Source: Variovorax paradoxus
GTDB taxonomy: Bacteria; Pseudomonadota; Gammaproteobacteria; Burkholderiales; Burkholderiaceae_C
Assembly: GCF_030811855.1 (NCBI RefSeq)
Contig: NZ_JAUSRN010000014.1
Coordinates: forward strand, 62,001-126,000
Length of the DNA: 64,000 bases
Direction: 5' to 3'
Shown here: in pieces, positions 57,429 to 64,000 of the stretch
Layout: each line of letters opens with the position of its first letter
Position numbering within the stretch: the first letter of the stretch is position 1
Notes under the pieces: generated by a model
What the model saw: only the letters and a program-made list of their open reading frames with translations
Database searches by the model: none
Told to the model about the DNA's origin: nothing
Translations under genes and position numbers: made by a program

Positions 57429-57499
57429 AAGAGAGAAAAAGCGCCCCCTAGAATGAATCAGCCCTTCACTCCTCAACCCCTTCGAAGCAGCAGCAACTC

Positions 57500-58192
57500 A
57501 TGAGCTCCATCAATTTCATCGGCGGCGAAAAAGGCGGGGTCGGCAAGTCGGTCACCGCGCGCGTGCTGGCGCAGTACTTCATCGATCACAGCAAGCCTTT
57601 CATCGGCTTCGACACCGACCGTTCGCACAGCTCGTTCACGCGCTTCTACGAAGGCTTTGCGTCGCCCATCGTGGTCGACAGCTTCGAGGGACTCGACACC
57701 GTGGTGAACGGCTTCGAGACCAATCCGCAGCAAAGCGTGATCGTCGACCTTGCCGCCCAGACGCTGGCACCGTTGTCGCGCTGGATCAAGGAATCCGATC
57801 TGTTCGACGTGTTCGACGAACTCGGCGTGGCCGTCAATTTCTGGCATGTGTTGGACGACGGCAAGGACTCCACCGACCTGCTCGGCGCGCTGATCGACAC
57901 CTTCGGCAATCGGCCCAACTACATCGTGGTGCAGAACTACGGCCGCGGCAGCGACTTCGGCATGCTGCTGGCGTCGCAGTCGCTCTCCAAAGCGACGGCG
58001 AACGGCGCCCGCGTGATCACACTGCCGCGCCTGCACGAGGCGAGCATGCGCAAGATCGACGCACAGAACACCAGTTTCTGGAAGGCCGTGAACGACCGCG
58101 AAGGGGCGCATGCGCTCGGCCTGCTGGAGCGCCAGCGCGTGAAGTCCTGGCTGGCGACCGCTTACGCGGCCTTTGACACCCTGCCTCTGTAG
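57500..58192 (+). CDS. ParA/MinD-type P-loop ATPase, orphan
   Basis: A 230-residue deviant Walker ATPase. GGEKGGVGKS at residues 8-17 has the extra signature Lys of ParA/MinD proteins, and VDSFEGLDTVV and VIVDLAAQT resemble the switch regions. There is no ParB, MinC/E or plasmid gene nearby. I know related proteins annotated loosely as mobilisation or ParA-like ATPases but no assigned role. It is 71 bp after the hipA-like gene on the same strand, so it may be read with it. Position of a partner is unknown. Confidence 0.82.
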   Translation: MSSINFIGGEKGGVGKSVTARVLAQYFIDHSKPFIGFDTDRSHSSFTRFYEGFASPIVVDSFEGLDTVVNGFETNPQQSVIVDLAAQTLAPLSRWIKESDLFDVFDELGVAVNFWHVLDDGKDSTDLLGALIDTFGNRPNYIVVQNYGRGSDFGMLLASQSLSKATANGARVITLPRLHEASMRKIDAQNTSFWKAVNDREGAHALGLLERQRVKSWLATAYAAFDTLPL

Positions 58193-58236
58193 CCGGCGTG
58201 TTGGGGGCGCAGCGGCCCCCAAAGCTTCGCCGGCTT
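58191..58236. terminator. Nested hairpin between the ParA-like gene and dsbB
   Basis: An inner stem TTGGGGG/CCCCCAA (58201-58222) lies inside an outer stem AGCCGGCG/CGCCGGCT (58191-58236). It covers both stop codons of convergent genes. There is no T run, so efficient factor-independent stopping is uncertain. Confidence 0.5.
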
Positions 58237-58750
58237 AGCGCGCCGGGCGACGGCGAAAAAGCAGCACCAGCAGCATCGTCGCAAGAACGGCGAAGGCAAC
58301 GAACGACCAGTTCGCCAGCGTCAGGCCGAACAGCGACCAGTCGACCTTCGAGCAGTCGCCGCCGCCGCGAAAGATCATCGGCAGCGCCCGCTTGAGCGGG
58401 AAGGTCTCGATCATTCCGTACAGGTCGCGTCCGCACGAGACGACCTCGGGCGGATTCCACTGGAGCCAGCTTTGCGAGGCTGCCGTGTAGGCGCCGCCAA
58501 TGGCAGCCAGCAGCGCCAGCCCACCGCCAGTGGCCTGCAGGCCACGGCTGCGGAACACGCCGGCCAGGCCGGTGAAGAGTGCCACCAGCACCAGTGCATA
58601 GCGCTGCACGATGCACATCGGGCAAGGCTCCAGGCCCACCACATGCTGCAGATAGAGCCCGAAGGCCAGCATCAGGACGCAGGCCAGGCAGATCAGCCCG
58701 TAGGCGCGGCGCGGCGCGCCGAAATACCAATCGATCAAGGGGAAACCCAA
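58235..58750 (-). CDS. dsbB: Disulfide bond formation protein DsbB
   Basis: A 171-residue quinone-linked thiol oxidase with four membrane segments. The two redox Cys pairs are seen: Cys43/Cys46 in EPCPMCIVQR and Cys106/Cys133 in VVSCGRDL and GGDCSKV. It reoxidises DsbA and passes electrons to ubiquinone. The start is a TTG at 58750, overlapping the cysA stop by 16 bp; a TTG four codons later is the alternative, and no ATG exists in this place. It closes the sulfate and redox block. Confidence 0.9.
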   Translation of the reverse strand: MGFPLIDWYFGAPRRAYGLICLACVLMLAFGLYLQHVVGLEPCPMCIVQRYALVLVALFTGLAGVFRSRGLQATGGGLALLAAIGGAYTAASQSWLQWNPPEVVSCGRDLYGMIETFPLKRALPMIFRGGGDCSKVDWSLFGLTLANWSFVAFAVLATMLLVLLFRRRPAR

Positions 58751-59832
58751 TCTTCTTCGACGAACACCCTGGCCTTGCGCGGCGTGGCGACGACGGTGTC
58801 ACCCTCTTGCAAACCCAGTTCCCGGAACTGTTGCGCAGGGAGTTGCGCCTCGATGATGGTTCCGGAGCCCGGATTATCTGGATTCGTTTCGGTGGGCTCA
58901 AGTTCCAGACGCGCGATCGGGCCGACCACGATGGCCCGCGACAAGGTAGCCACGATGCCGGTCGCCCCGGCGGTGTAGCGCTCCACGGTGAGGTCGTGCG
59001 GGCGCACATAGGCCATGGCCTTGGCGTCGCGCGCACCGCTGTGCTCCGGCGAGTCGAGGCGCATGCCGTCCAGTTGCACCGCGCCGTTGTCGGCCCGGCC
59101 ATGGAACAGGTTCACGTCGCCCAAAAAGCCGTAGACGAACGGACTTGCGGGCTGATCCCACACTTCTTGCGGGGACCCGACCTGCTCGATGCGGCCCTTG
59201 TTGATGACCACCACGCGATCGGCCACTTCGAGTGCTTCCTCCTGGTCGTGCGTGACGAATATCGAGGTGACGTGCAGTTCGTCGTGCAGCCGGCGCAGCC
59301 AGCGGCGCAGCTCCTTGCGCACTTTGGCGTCGAGCGCGCCAAAGGGCTCGTCGAGCAGCAGCACCTTGGGCTCCACCGCCAGCGCACGCGCCAGCGCAAT
59401 GCGCTGCCGCTGGCCGCCGGAGAGCTGCGACGGGTAGCGGTCGGCCAGCCAGTCGAGCTGTACCAGCTTGAGCAGGTCGGTCACCTTCTGCTTGATCTGC
59501 GCGTCGCTCGGGCGCTCCTTGCGCGGCTTGACGCGCAGCCCGAAGGCCACGTTTTCGAACACCGTCATGTGGCGGAACAGCGCGTAGTGCTGGAACACGA
59601 AGCCGACCTGGCGTTCGCGCACGTGCACGTCGGTGGTGTCTTCGCCCGCAAAAAGAATACTGCCGGTGTCGGCCGTTTCCAGCCCCGCGATGATGCGCAG
59701 CAGCGTGGTCTTGCCGCAGCCCGAGGGGCCGAGCAGCGCGACGAGCTCGCCCGACTCGACGTCGAGGTTCACGTTGTTCAACGCCCGGAAATCGCCGAAC
59801 TGCTTGCTGATGTTGCGGATTTCGATGCTCAT
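58735..59832 (-). CDS. cysA: Sulfate ABC transporter ATP-binding protein CysA
   Basis: A 365-residue ABC ATPase. Walker A GPSGCGKTT, signature LSGGQRQRIALARALA, Walker B VLLLDEPFGALD and a TOBE regulatory tail (GTIIEAQLPAQQFREL) match CysA, the homodimer motor of sulfate/thiosulfate uptake. It is separated from cysW by 89 bp holding a REP-like repeat, the only wide gap in this operon. Confidence 0.94.
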   Translation of the reverse strand: MSIEIRNISKQFGDFRALNNVNLDVESGELVALLGPSGCGKTTLLRIIAGLETADTGSILFAGEDTTDVHVRERQVGFVFQHYALFRHMTVFENVAFGLRVKPRKERPSDAQIKQKVTDLLKLVQLDWLADRYPSQLSGGQRQRIALARALAVEPKVLLLDEPFGALDAKVRKELRRWLRRLHDELHVTSIFVTHDQEEALEVADRVVVINKGRIEQVGSPQEVWDQPASPFVYGFLGDVNLFHGRADNGAVQLDGMRLDSPEHSGARDAKAMAYVRPHDLTVERYTAGATGIVATLSRAIVVGPIARLELEPTETNPDNPGSGTIIEAQLPAQQFRELGLQEGDTVVATPRKARVFVEEDWVSP

Positions 59833-59862
59833 GGAATCTCTTCCTCTGCCTTCTTCTGATTA

Positions 59863-59899
59863 CTCCCTCTCCCCTTGGGGAGAGGGTCGGGGTGAGGGT
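59863..59899. repeat. REP-like palindrome between cysW and cysA
   Basis: CCCTCTCCCCTTGGGGAGAGGG is a hairpin with a short loop, followed by TCGGGGTGAGGG. On the other strand it gives CCCTCACCCC.ACCCTCTCCCC, the same sequence as inside purL at 34723-34757. Such a hairpin can protect the upstream message and lower expression of the gene after it. Confidence 0.83.
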
Positions 59900-59921
59900 T
59901 CTCCCCTCACCGCGGGACTTT

Positions 59922-60815
59922 TCAAGCTTGCGTGGGACGTTCCGGCGGCAGCTCGGCGATGGCTTTCATTTCACGCTCATGGCGCCACTCGATGACCGAC
60001 TTGATCACCAGCGTGACCAGGGCCAGGATGGCGAGCAGCGAGGCCACGGCAAACGCCGCAACCGACTGGTATTCGTTGTAGAGCACTTCCACGTGCAGCG
60101 GCATGGTGTTGGTCTGCCCGCGGATGTGGCCCGACACCACCGACACCGCGCCGAACTCGCCCATGGCGCGCGCGTTGCAAAGAATCACGCCGTACAAGAG
60201 GCCCCACTTGATGTTGGGCAGCGTCACGCGCCAGAAGGTCTGCCAGCCAGTTGCGCCCAGCACGATGGCGGCCTGCTCCTCGTCGGTGCCCTGCGCCTGC
60301 ATCAGCGGAACCAGTTCGCGCGCGATGAACGGGAAGGTGACGAACACGGTCGCCAGCACGATGCCTGGCACGGCGAAAATGATCTTGATGTCGTGCGCGG
60401 CAAGCCACGGACCGAACCAGCCCTGCGCGCCGAACACCAGCACGTAGATCAGGCCCGCCACCACCGGCGACACCGCGAACGGGAGGTCGACCAGCGTGGT
60501 GAGGAAAGCCTTGCCGCGGAACTCGAACTTGGCAATGGCCCAGGCCGCGGCAACGCCGAACACGAGGTTCAGCGGCACCGCGATGGCGGCCGTGATCAGC
60601 GTGAGGCGAATCGCGCTCCAGGCGTCGGGCTCTTGCAATGCTTCAAGGTAGGCGCCCACGCCCTTGCGCAAGGCCTCGGTTGCCACGGCCGCAAGCGGCA
60701 GCACCAGGAACAGGAACATGAACACGAGAGCAACGCCGATCAGCAGCCAGCGAACCCACGCCGATTCGGTGGTGCCGGCCTGCGCGCGGCGGATGATTTT
60801 GGAAGGGGCACTCAT
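59922..60815 (-). CDS. cysW: Sulfate ABC transporter permease CysW
   Basis: A 297-residue permease with about six membrane segments; FEFRGKAFLTTLVDLPFAVS and the coupling loop LGATGWQTFWRVTLPNIKWG are CysW marks. It pairs with CysT in the membrane. The start follows the cysT stop within two bases. The C-terminus REMKAIAELPPERPTQA is polar and ends at 59922. Confidence 0.92.
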   Translation of the reverse strand: MSAPSKIIRRAQAGTTESAWVRWLLIGVALVFMFLFLVLPLAAVATEALRKGVGAYLEALQEPDAWSAIRLTLITAAIAVPLNLVFGVAAAWAIAKFEFRGKAFLTTLVDLPFAVSPVVAGLIYVLVFGAQGWFGPWLAAHDIKIIFAVPGIVLATVFVTFPFIARELVPLMQAQGTDEEQAAIVLGATGWQTFWRVTLPNIKWGLLYGVILCNARAMGEFGAVSVVSGHIRGQTNTMPLHVEVLYNEYQSVAAFAVASLLAILALVTLVIKSVIEWRHEREMKAIAELPPERPTQA

Positions 60816-60816
60816 G

Positions 60817-61707
60817 TCATGCTCCCGCGCGGCGGCGCTGCCAGGCTTGCAGGCCGTTAATGACGAGCAGGAGGATGAATGAAATCACCAGCATCACGAG
60901 CGCGACTGCGGTGGCGCCGGCGAAGTCGTATTGCTCCAGCTTGCCGATGATGATGAGCGGCGTGATCTCCGAAATCATCGGCATGTTGCCGGCAATGAAG
61001 ATCACCGAGCCGTACTCGCCAATGGCCCGCGCGAAAGCCATCGCAAAGCCCGTGAGCAGCGCGGGCGCGATCGACGGGAAGATCACTTTCGTGAAGGTCT
61101 GAAGGCGCGTTGCACCGAGCGAGGTGGCGGCTTCTTCAAGCTCCTTTTCGGCGTCTTCGAGCACCGGCTGCACCGTGCGCACCACGAAGGGCAGCCCGAT
61201 GAAGATCAGCGCAATCACGATACCGGCCGGCGTGAACGCCAGCTTGATGCCATGCGGCTCGAGCAGTTGTCCGATCCAGCCGTTGCCCGCGAGCAGCGCG
61301 GTCAGCGAGATGCCAGCCACGGCTGTGGGCAAGGCGAACGGCAGGTCCACCAATGCATCGACGATGCGCTTGCCCGGAAACTTGTAGCGCACCAGCACCC
61401 AGGCCACGAGCAGCCCGAATACGGCATTCACCAGCGCCGCGATCAGCGAGGCACCGAATGTGAGCCGGTACGAAGCCATCACGCGAGGCGAGGTCACGGC
61501 AACCCAGAATTGCTCCCAGCTCAGCGTGAAGGTCTTGAAGACCAGCGCCGACAGCGGGATCAGCACGATCAGGCAGAGATAGAAAATCGAAAAGCCGAGC
61601 GTGATGTGAAAGCCTGGCAGCACCCGCCTGGCGCCCCCCGCTCGATTATTCACACGTGAAAGCGGCGCTCCCGCTGACGGGAGCGCCGAAGAAACAGCGC
61701 CGCTCAT
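60817..61707 (-). CDS. cysT: Sulfate ABC transporter permease CysT (CysU)
   Basis: A 296-residue permease. An N-terminal polar segment of about 30 residues leads to six membrane helices; ARAIGEYGSVIFIAGNMP and LGATRLQTFTKVIFPSIAPA are the conserved family parts. It is contiguous with sbp and cysW and completes the sulfate channel. Confidence 0.92.
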   Translation of the reverse strand: MSGAVSSALPSAGAPLSRVNNRAGGARRVLPGFHITLGFSIFYLCLIVLIPLSALVFKTFTLSWEQFWVAVTSPRVMASYRLTFGASLIAALVNAVFGLLVAWVLVRYKFPGKRIVDALVDLPFALPTAVAGISLTALLAGNGWIGQLLEPHGIKLAFTPAGIVIALIFIGLPFVVRTVQPVLEDAEKELEEAATSLGATRLQTFTKVIFPSIAPALLTGFAMAFARAIGEYGSVIFIAGNMPMISEITPLIIIGKLEQYDFAGATAVALVMLVISFILLLVINGLQAWQRRRAGA

Positions 61708-62724
61708 TTACTTGCCGCCAGGCGTGTAGAGCTTGTCGAACTGGCCGCCGTCGTTGAAGTGCACCTTTTGTGCATCGCCGAGGCTGCCGAAGAGTTCCTG
61801 CACCGTAAAGAGCTGCAGCGGCCTGAAAGTGGCGGCATGCTTCTTGAGCACGGCCGGCGAGCGCGGGCGCAGCGCATGCTTGGCCGCAATTTCCTGCGCT
61901 TCTTCGGAGTAGAGCCAGTCGAGATAAGCCTTGGCCAACTCGCCGGTGCCCTTCTTCTTGGTCGTACGCTCGACCACGGCCACCGGGTTCTCGGCCACGA
62001 TGCTGATCGACGGGTAGACCGAATCGACCTTGCCCGAGCCGAACTCGCGGTCGATCGACACCACTTCGGATTCGAAGGTGATCAGCGCATCGCCGATGTT
62101 GCGTTGCAGGAAGGCGGTGGTCGCGTCGCGGCCGCCGCGCGCCAGCACCGGCACGTTCTTGAACAGCTTGCCGACGAACTCGGCCGCTTGCGCGTCGGTG
62201 CCGCCCTTCTTCTTCACGTAGCCCCAGGCCGCAAGGTAGGCGTAGCGCCCGTTGCCGCCGGTCTTGGGGTTGACGATCACGACCTGCACGCCCGGCTTGA
62301 CCAGGTCTTCCCAGTCCTTGATGCCCTTGGGGTTGCCGTTGCGCACCAGGAACAGCATGGTCGATGTGGTCGGCGATGCGTTCTCGGGGAACTGCTTGTT
62401 CCAGTCCTTCGCGACCACGCCGGTGTTGGCAAGAAAGTCGATGTCGGTCGAGGTGTTCATGGTCACCACGTCGGCATCGAGGCCGTCGGCTACGGCACGC
62501 GCCTGGGCGCTGGAGCCGCCATGCGACTGGTCGATCTTCACGTCCTTGCCGGTGGTCTTCTTGTAGTGGGCCACGAACGCCGCGTTGTAGTCCTTGTAGA
62601 ACTCGCGCGCCACATCGTACGAGGCGTTCAGCAGCGTGCTGCCTTGGGCGAAGGCGCTGCTGCCTGCGAATGCGGAAGACGCCAACGCGAGCACGGCGAC
62701 GAAGGTCTTGAGTCTGGAAGTCAT
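61708..62724 (-). CDS. sbp: Sulfate-binding periplasmic protein
   Basis: A 338-residue binding protein with a signal peptide (ending SSAFAQGST) and the Sbp/CysP pattern: LLNASYDVAREFYKDYN, DQSHGGSSAQARAVADGLDAD and NPKTGGNGRYAYLAAWGY. It binds sulfate without a metal and presents it to CysTW. It overlaps the hydrolase gene by ATGA, so it is translated with it. Confidence 0.94.
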   Translation of the reverse strand: MTSRLKTFVAVLALASSAFAGSSAFAQGSTLLNASYDVAREFYKDYNAAFVAHYKKTTGKDVKIDQSHGGSSAQARAVADGLDADVVTMNTSTDIDFLANTGVVAKDWNKQFPENASPTTSTMLFLVRNGNPKGIKDWEDLVKPGVQVVIVNPKTGGNGRYAYLAAWGYVKKKGGTDAQAAEFVGKLFKNVPVLARGGRDATTAFLQRNIGDALITFESEVVSIDREFGSGKVDSVYPSISIVAENPVAVVERTTKKKGTGELAKAYLDWLYSEEAQEIAAKHALRPRSPAVLKKHAATFRPLQLFTVQELFGSLGDAQKVHFNDGGQFDKLYTPGGK

Positions 62725-63296
62725 GAGGTTGCCAAGGTTTCTGAAAATTCACCGCCCGCCGGCCAGGCGGCGGGCTCGTCGGTCAAGGATTGGAGCAAGG
62801 CCAGGCCGAGCGGCCAGTCCCCATGCCCCGAATCGATGTTGATATGCCCCGCATTCTGCATGCGGACAAACTCACTGCCCCAGGCGCGGGAATACGCGCC
62901 GGCCAGGCGGACCGGGCAATACGGGTCGTTGCTGCTCGCCACCACGATGCTGCGGTAGGGCAAGGCCGCATACGGCACGGGGGCGAAGTCGGACAGCACG
63001 GCGCGGCGCTCGGGGTCGGCCGGTGCCACCAGAAGCGCCCCGCGGATGCGCGCGGCAGCCTCTGCCGGCAGGTGTGCAGTGGCAATGCAGCCCAGGCTGT
63101 GGGCGGCAATTACCACCGGGCCGGGGCTCTCGAGCACCAGCTTGGCCAGCGTGGCCACCCAGGCCTCGCGCTTGGGCGAGGCCCAGTCGTCCTGCACCAC
63201 CCGCGCCGCGCCCGGAATGCGCTCTTCCCACAGGCTCTGCCAATGGCCGGGCCCGGAGTCGCGCCAACCGGGCACGATGATCACGGAAGTCTGCAT
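62721..63296 (-). CDS. RBBP9/YdeN-family alpha/beta hydrolase
   Basis: A 191-residue serine hydrolase. It starts MQTSVIIVPGWRDSGPGHW with the WxxxxP-type loop after it. The nucleophile Ser is in AAHSLGC, the acid in SSNDPYCP and the His in NAGHINIDSGHGDWP. Family members are small serine hydrolases of unknown substrate. Its coupling to sbp (ATGA) and 20-bp gap to the peroxiredoxin gene tie it to sulfur or redox use; no reaction is known. Confidence 0.87.
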   Translation of the reverse strand: MQTSVIIVPGWRDSGPGHWQSLWEERIPGAARVVQDDWASPKREAWVATLAKLVLESPGPVVIAAHSLGCIATAHLPAEAAARIRGALLVAPADPERRAVLSDFAPVPYAALPYRSIVVASSNDPYCPVRLAGAYSRAWGSEFVRMQNAGHINIDSGHGDWPLGLALLQSLTDEPAAWPAGGEFSETLATS

Positions 63297-63316
63297 GGAG
63301 CCGCTGCCCTGCCCGC

Positions 63317-63958
63317 TTACTTGTTGGGCTGCGGCGTGATGCGCAGGTAAGGCTTCACGGCCTTGAAGCCCTTCGGAAAGCGCTCGGCGAGTTCGGCCGG
63401 ATCCTGGATGCTCGGGATGATGACCACGTCGTCGCCGTCCTTCCAGTTCACCGGCGTGGCGACCTTGTGGCTGTCGGTGAGCTGCAGCGAATCGATCACG
63501 CGCAGGATCTCGTCGAAGTTGCGGCCGGTCGATGCCGGGTAGGTGATGGTCGCGCGGATCACTTTCTTCGGATCGATGATGAACACGCTGCGCACCGTGG
63601 CGGTTGCCGAAGCATTCGGGTGGATTAGGTCGTACAGGTCGGCCACCTTGCGATCGTGGTCCGCAATGATCGGGAAGTTCACGGTGGTGTTCTGCGTCTC
63701 GTTGATGTCGCCGATCCACTCTTTGTGCTTGGTGGCCGGATCGACGCTCAGCGCGATGGGCTTCACGCCGCGCTTGGCAAATTCGCCGGACAGCGCAGCG
63801 GTCTTGCCCAACTCGGTAGTGCACACTGGCGTGAAATCGGCCGGGTGCGAGAAGAAAACAACCCACGAATCGCCGGCCCACTGATAGAAGTCGAGAGACC
63901 CTTCGCTCGAATCCTGGGTGAAATTGGGGGCTGTGTCGCCGAGTCGCAGGGTCGCCAT
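63317..63958 (-). CDS. 1-Cys peroxiredoxin (Prx6 type)
   Basis: A 213-residue AhpC/TSA peroxiredoxin. The peroxidatic Cys46 is in DFTPVCTTE, and the C-terminal Prx6-type domain contains VIIPSIQDPAELAERFPKG. Length and this tail mark it as the Prx6 class, which usually works with one Cys and a thiol or ascorbate reductant. It reduces H2O2 and organic peroxides. It is the first gene of the minus-strand sulfate and redox block in this window; its promoter is near the right edge. Confidence 0.93.
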   Translation of the reverse strand: MATLRLGDTAPNFTQDSSEGSLDFYQWAGDSWVVFFSHPADFTPVCTTELGKTAALSGEFAKRGVKPIALSVDPATKHKEWIGDINETQNTTVNFPIIADHDRKVADLYDLIHPNASATATVRSVFIIDPKKVIRATITYPASTGRNFDEILRVIDSLQLTDSHKVATPVNWKDGDDVVIIPSIQDPAELAERFPKGFKAVKPYLRITPQPNK

Positions 63959-64000
63959 GGTCGGTCCTTGAAATAGATGGGACCTGGGATTGTGCGAAGG

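Noticed and set aside
55819..58192. hipBA plus ParA-like ATPase as a phage defence island
   Set aside because: No nuclease, methylase, retron or other defence gene is near, and no mobile element borders are visible. It is kept only as a gene-order observation.

Overview
The window is a high-GC, densely coded bacterial chromosome segment. Its gene content and family variants point to a betaproteobacterium of the Comamonadaceae, most likely Variovorax or a close relative. The supporting signs are the smc-zipA-ligA block, the run of branched-chain-type (HAAT) ABC transporter and acyl-CoA genes, the yciB-bolA-ppiC block, and two families of short intergenic repeats that I associate with Comamonadaceae genomes. 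The genus is an inference. I see no rRNA, tRNA, CRISPR array, insertion sequence, integrase or phage gene. No gene-free stretch exceeds 300 bp; the longest is 28740-29037.

Layout. (1) 1-5541: the end of a hydratase-like gene, a LysR/MFS divergent pair with an aldo/keto reductase, and an azoreductase/LysR divergent pair. (2) 5558-28739: one long minus-strand block. In transcription order it holds an acyl-CoA synthetase, two tandem livK binding-protein genes, livH-livM-livG-livF, a fadB-type bifunctional enzyme, an M20 peptidase, a thiolase, an acyl-CoA dehydrogenase, a small membrane protein, a DUF2252 protein, an SDR, a PaaI thioesterase, an MDR reductase, an AidB-like flavoprotein, a GST-like protein and an SDR. 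Read together it is an import, CoA-activation and beta-oxidation locus for an unidentified carboxylate. A divergent AraC-type regulator at its head carries a frameshift. (3) 30188-33838: selO-msrB-yciB-bolA-ppiC on the plus strand, partly translationally coupled. (4) 33927-43282: housekeeping genes purL, map, glnD and pgm. (5) 43302-48028: a polar amino acid ABC transporter aapJ-aapQ-aapM without its ATPase gene, plus doxX, a deformylase and a lipoprotein. (6) 48144-54884: smc-zipA-ligA. (7) 54998-58192: a lipoprotein, a hipB/hipA-like pair with its own palindromic operator, and a lone ParA-like ATPase. (8) 58235-63958: peroxiredoxin, alpha/beta hydrolase, sbp-cysT-cysW-cysA and dsbB, a sulfate uptake and thiol redox block.

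The points most worth following are: an ABC importer (LivFG) whose two ATP sites look asymmetric, one degenerate and one canonical; a CTACC-N4-GGTAG operator-like motif at both promoter regions of the import/activation genes; a REP-like palindrome read in frame inside purL; a roughly 95-bp repeat placed directly after two stop codons; and the isolated ParA-like ATPase behind hipBA. Nothing here is convincingly a wholly new multi-gene system. The novelty is in regulatory and repeat structure and in family variants.
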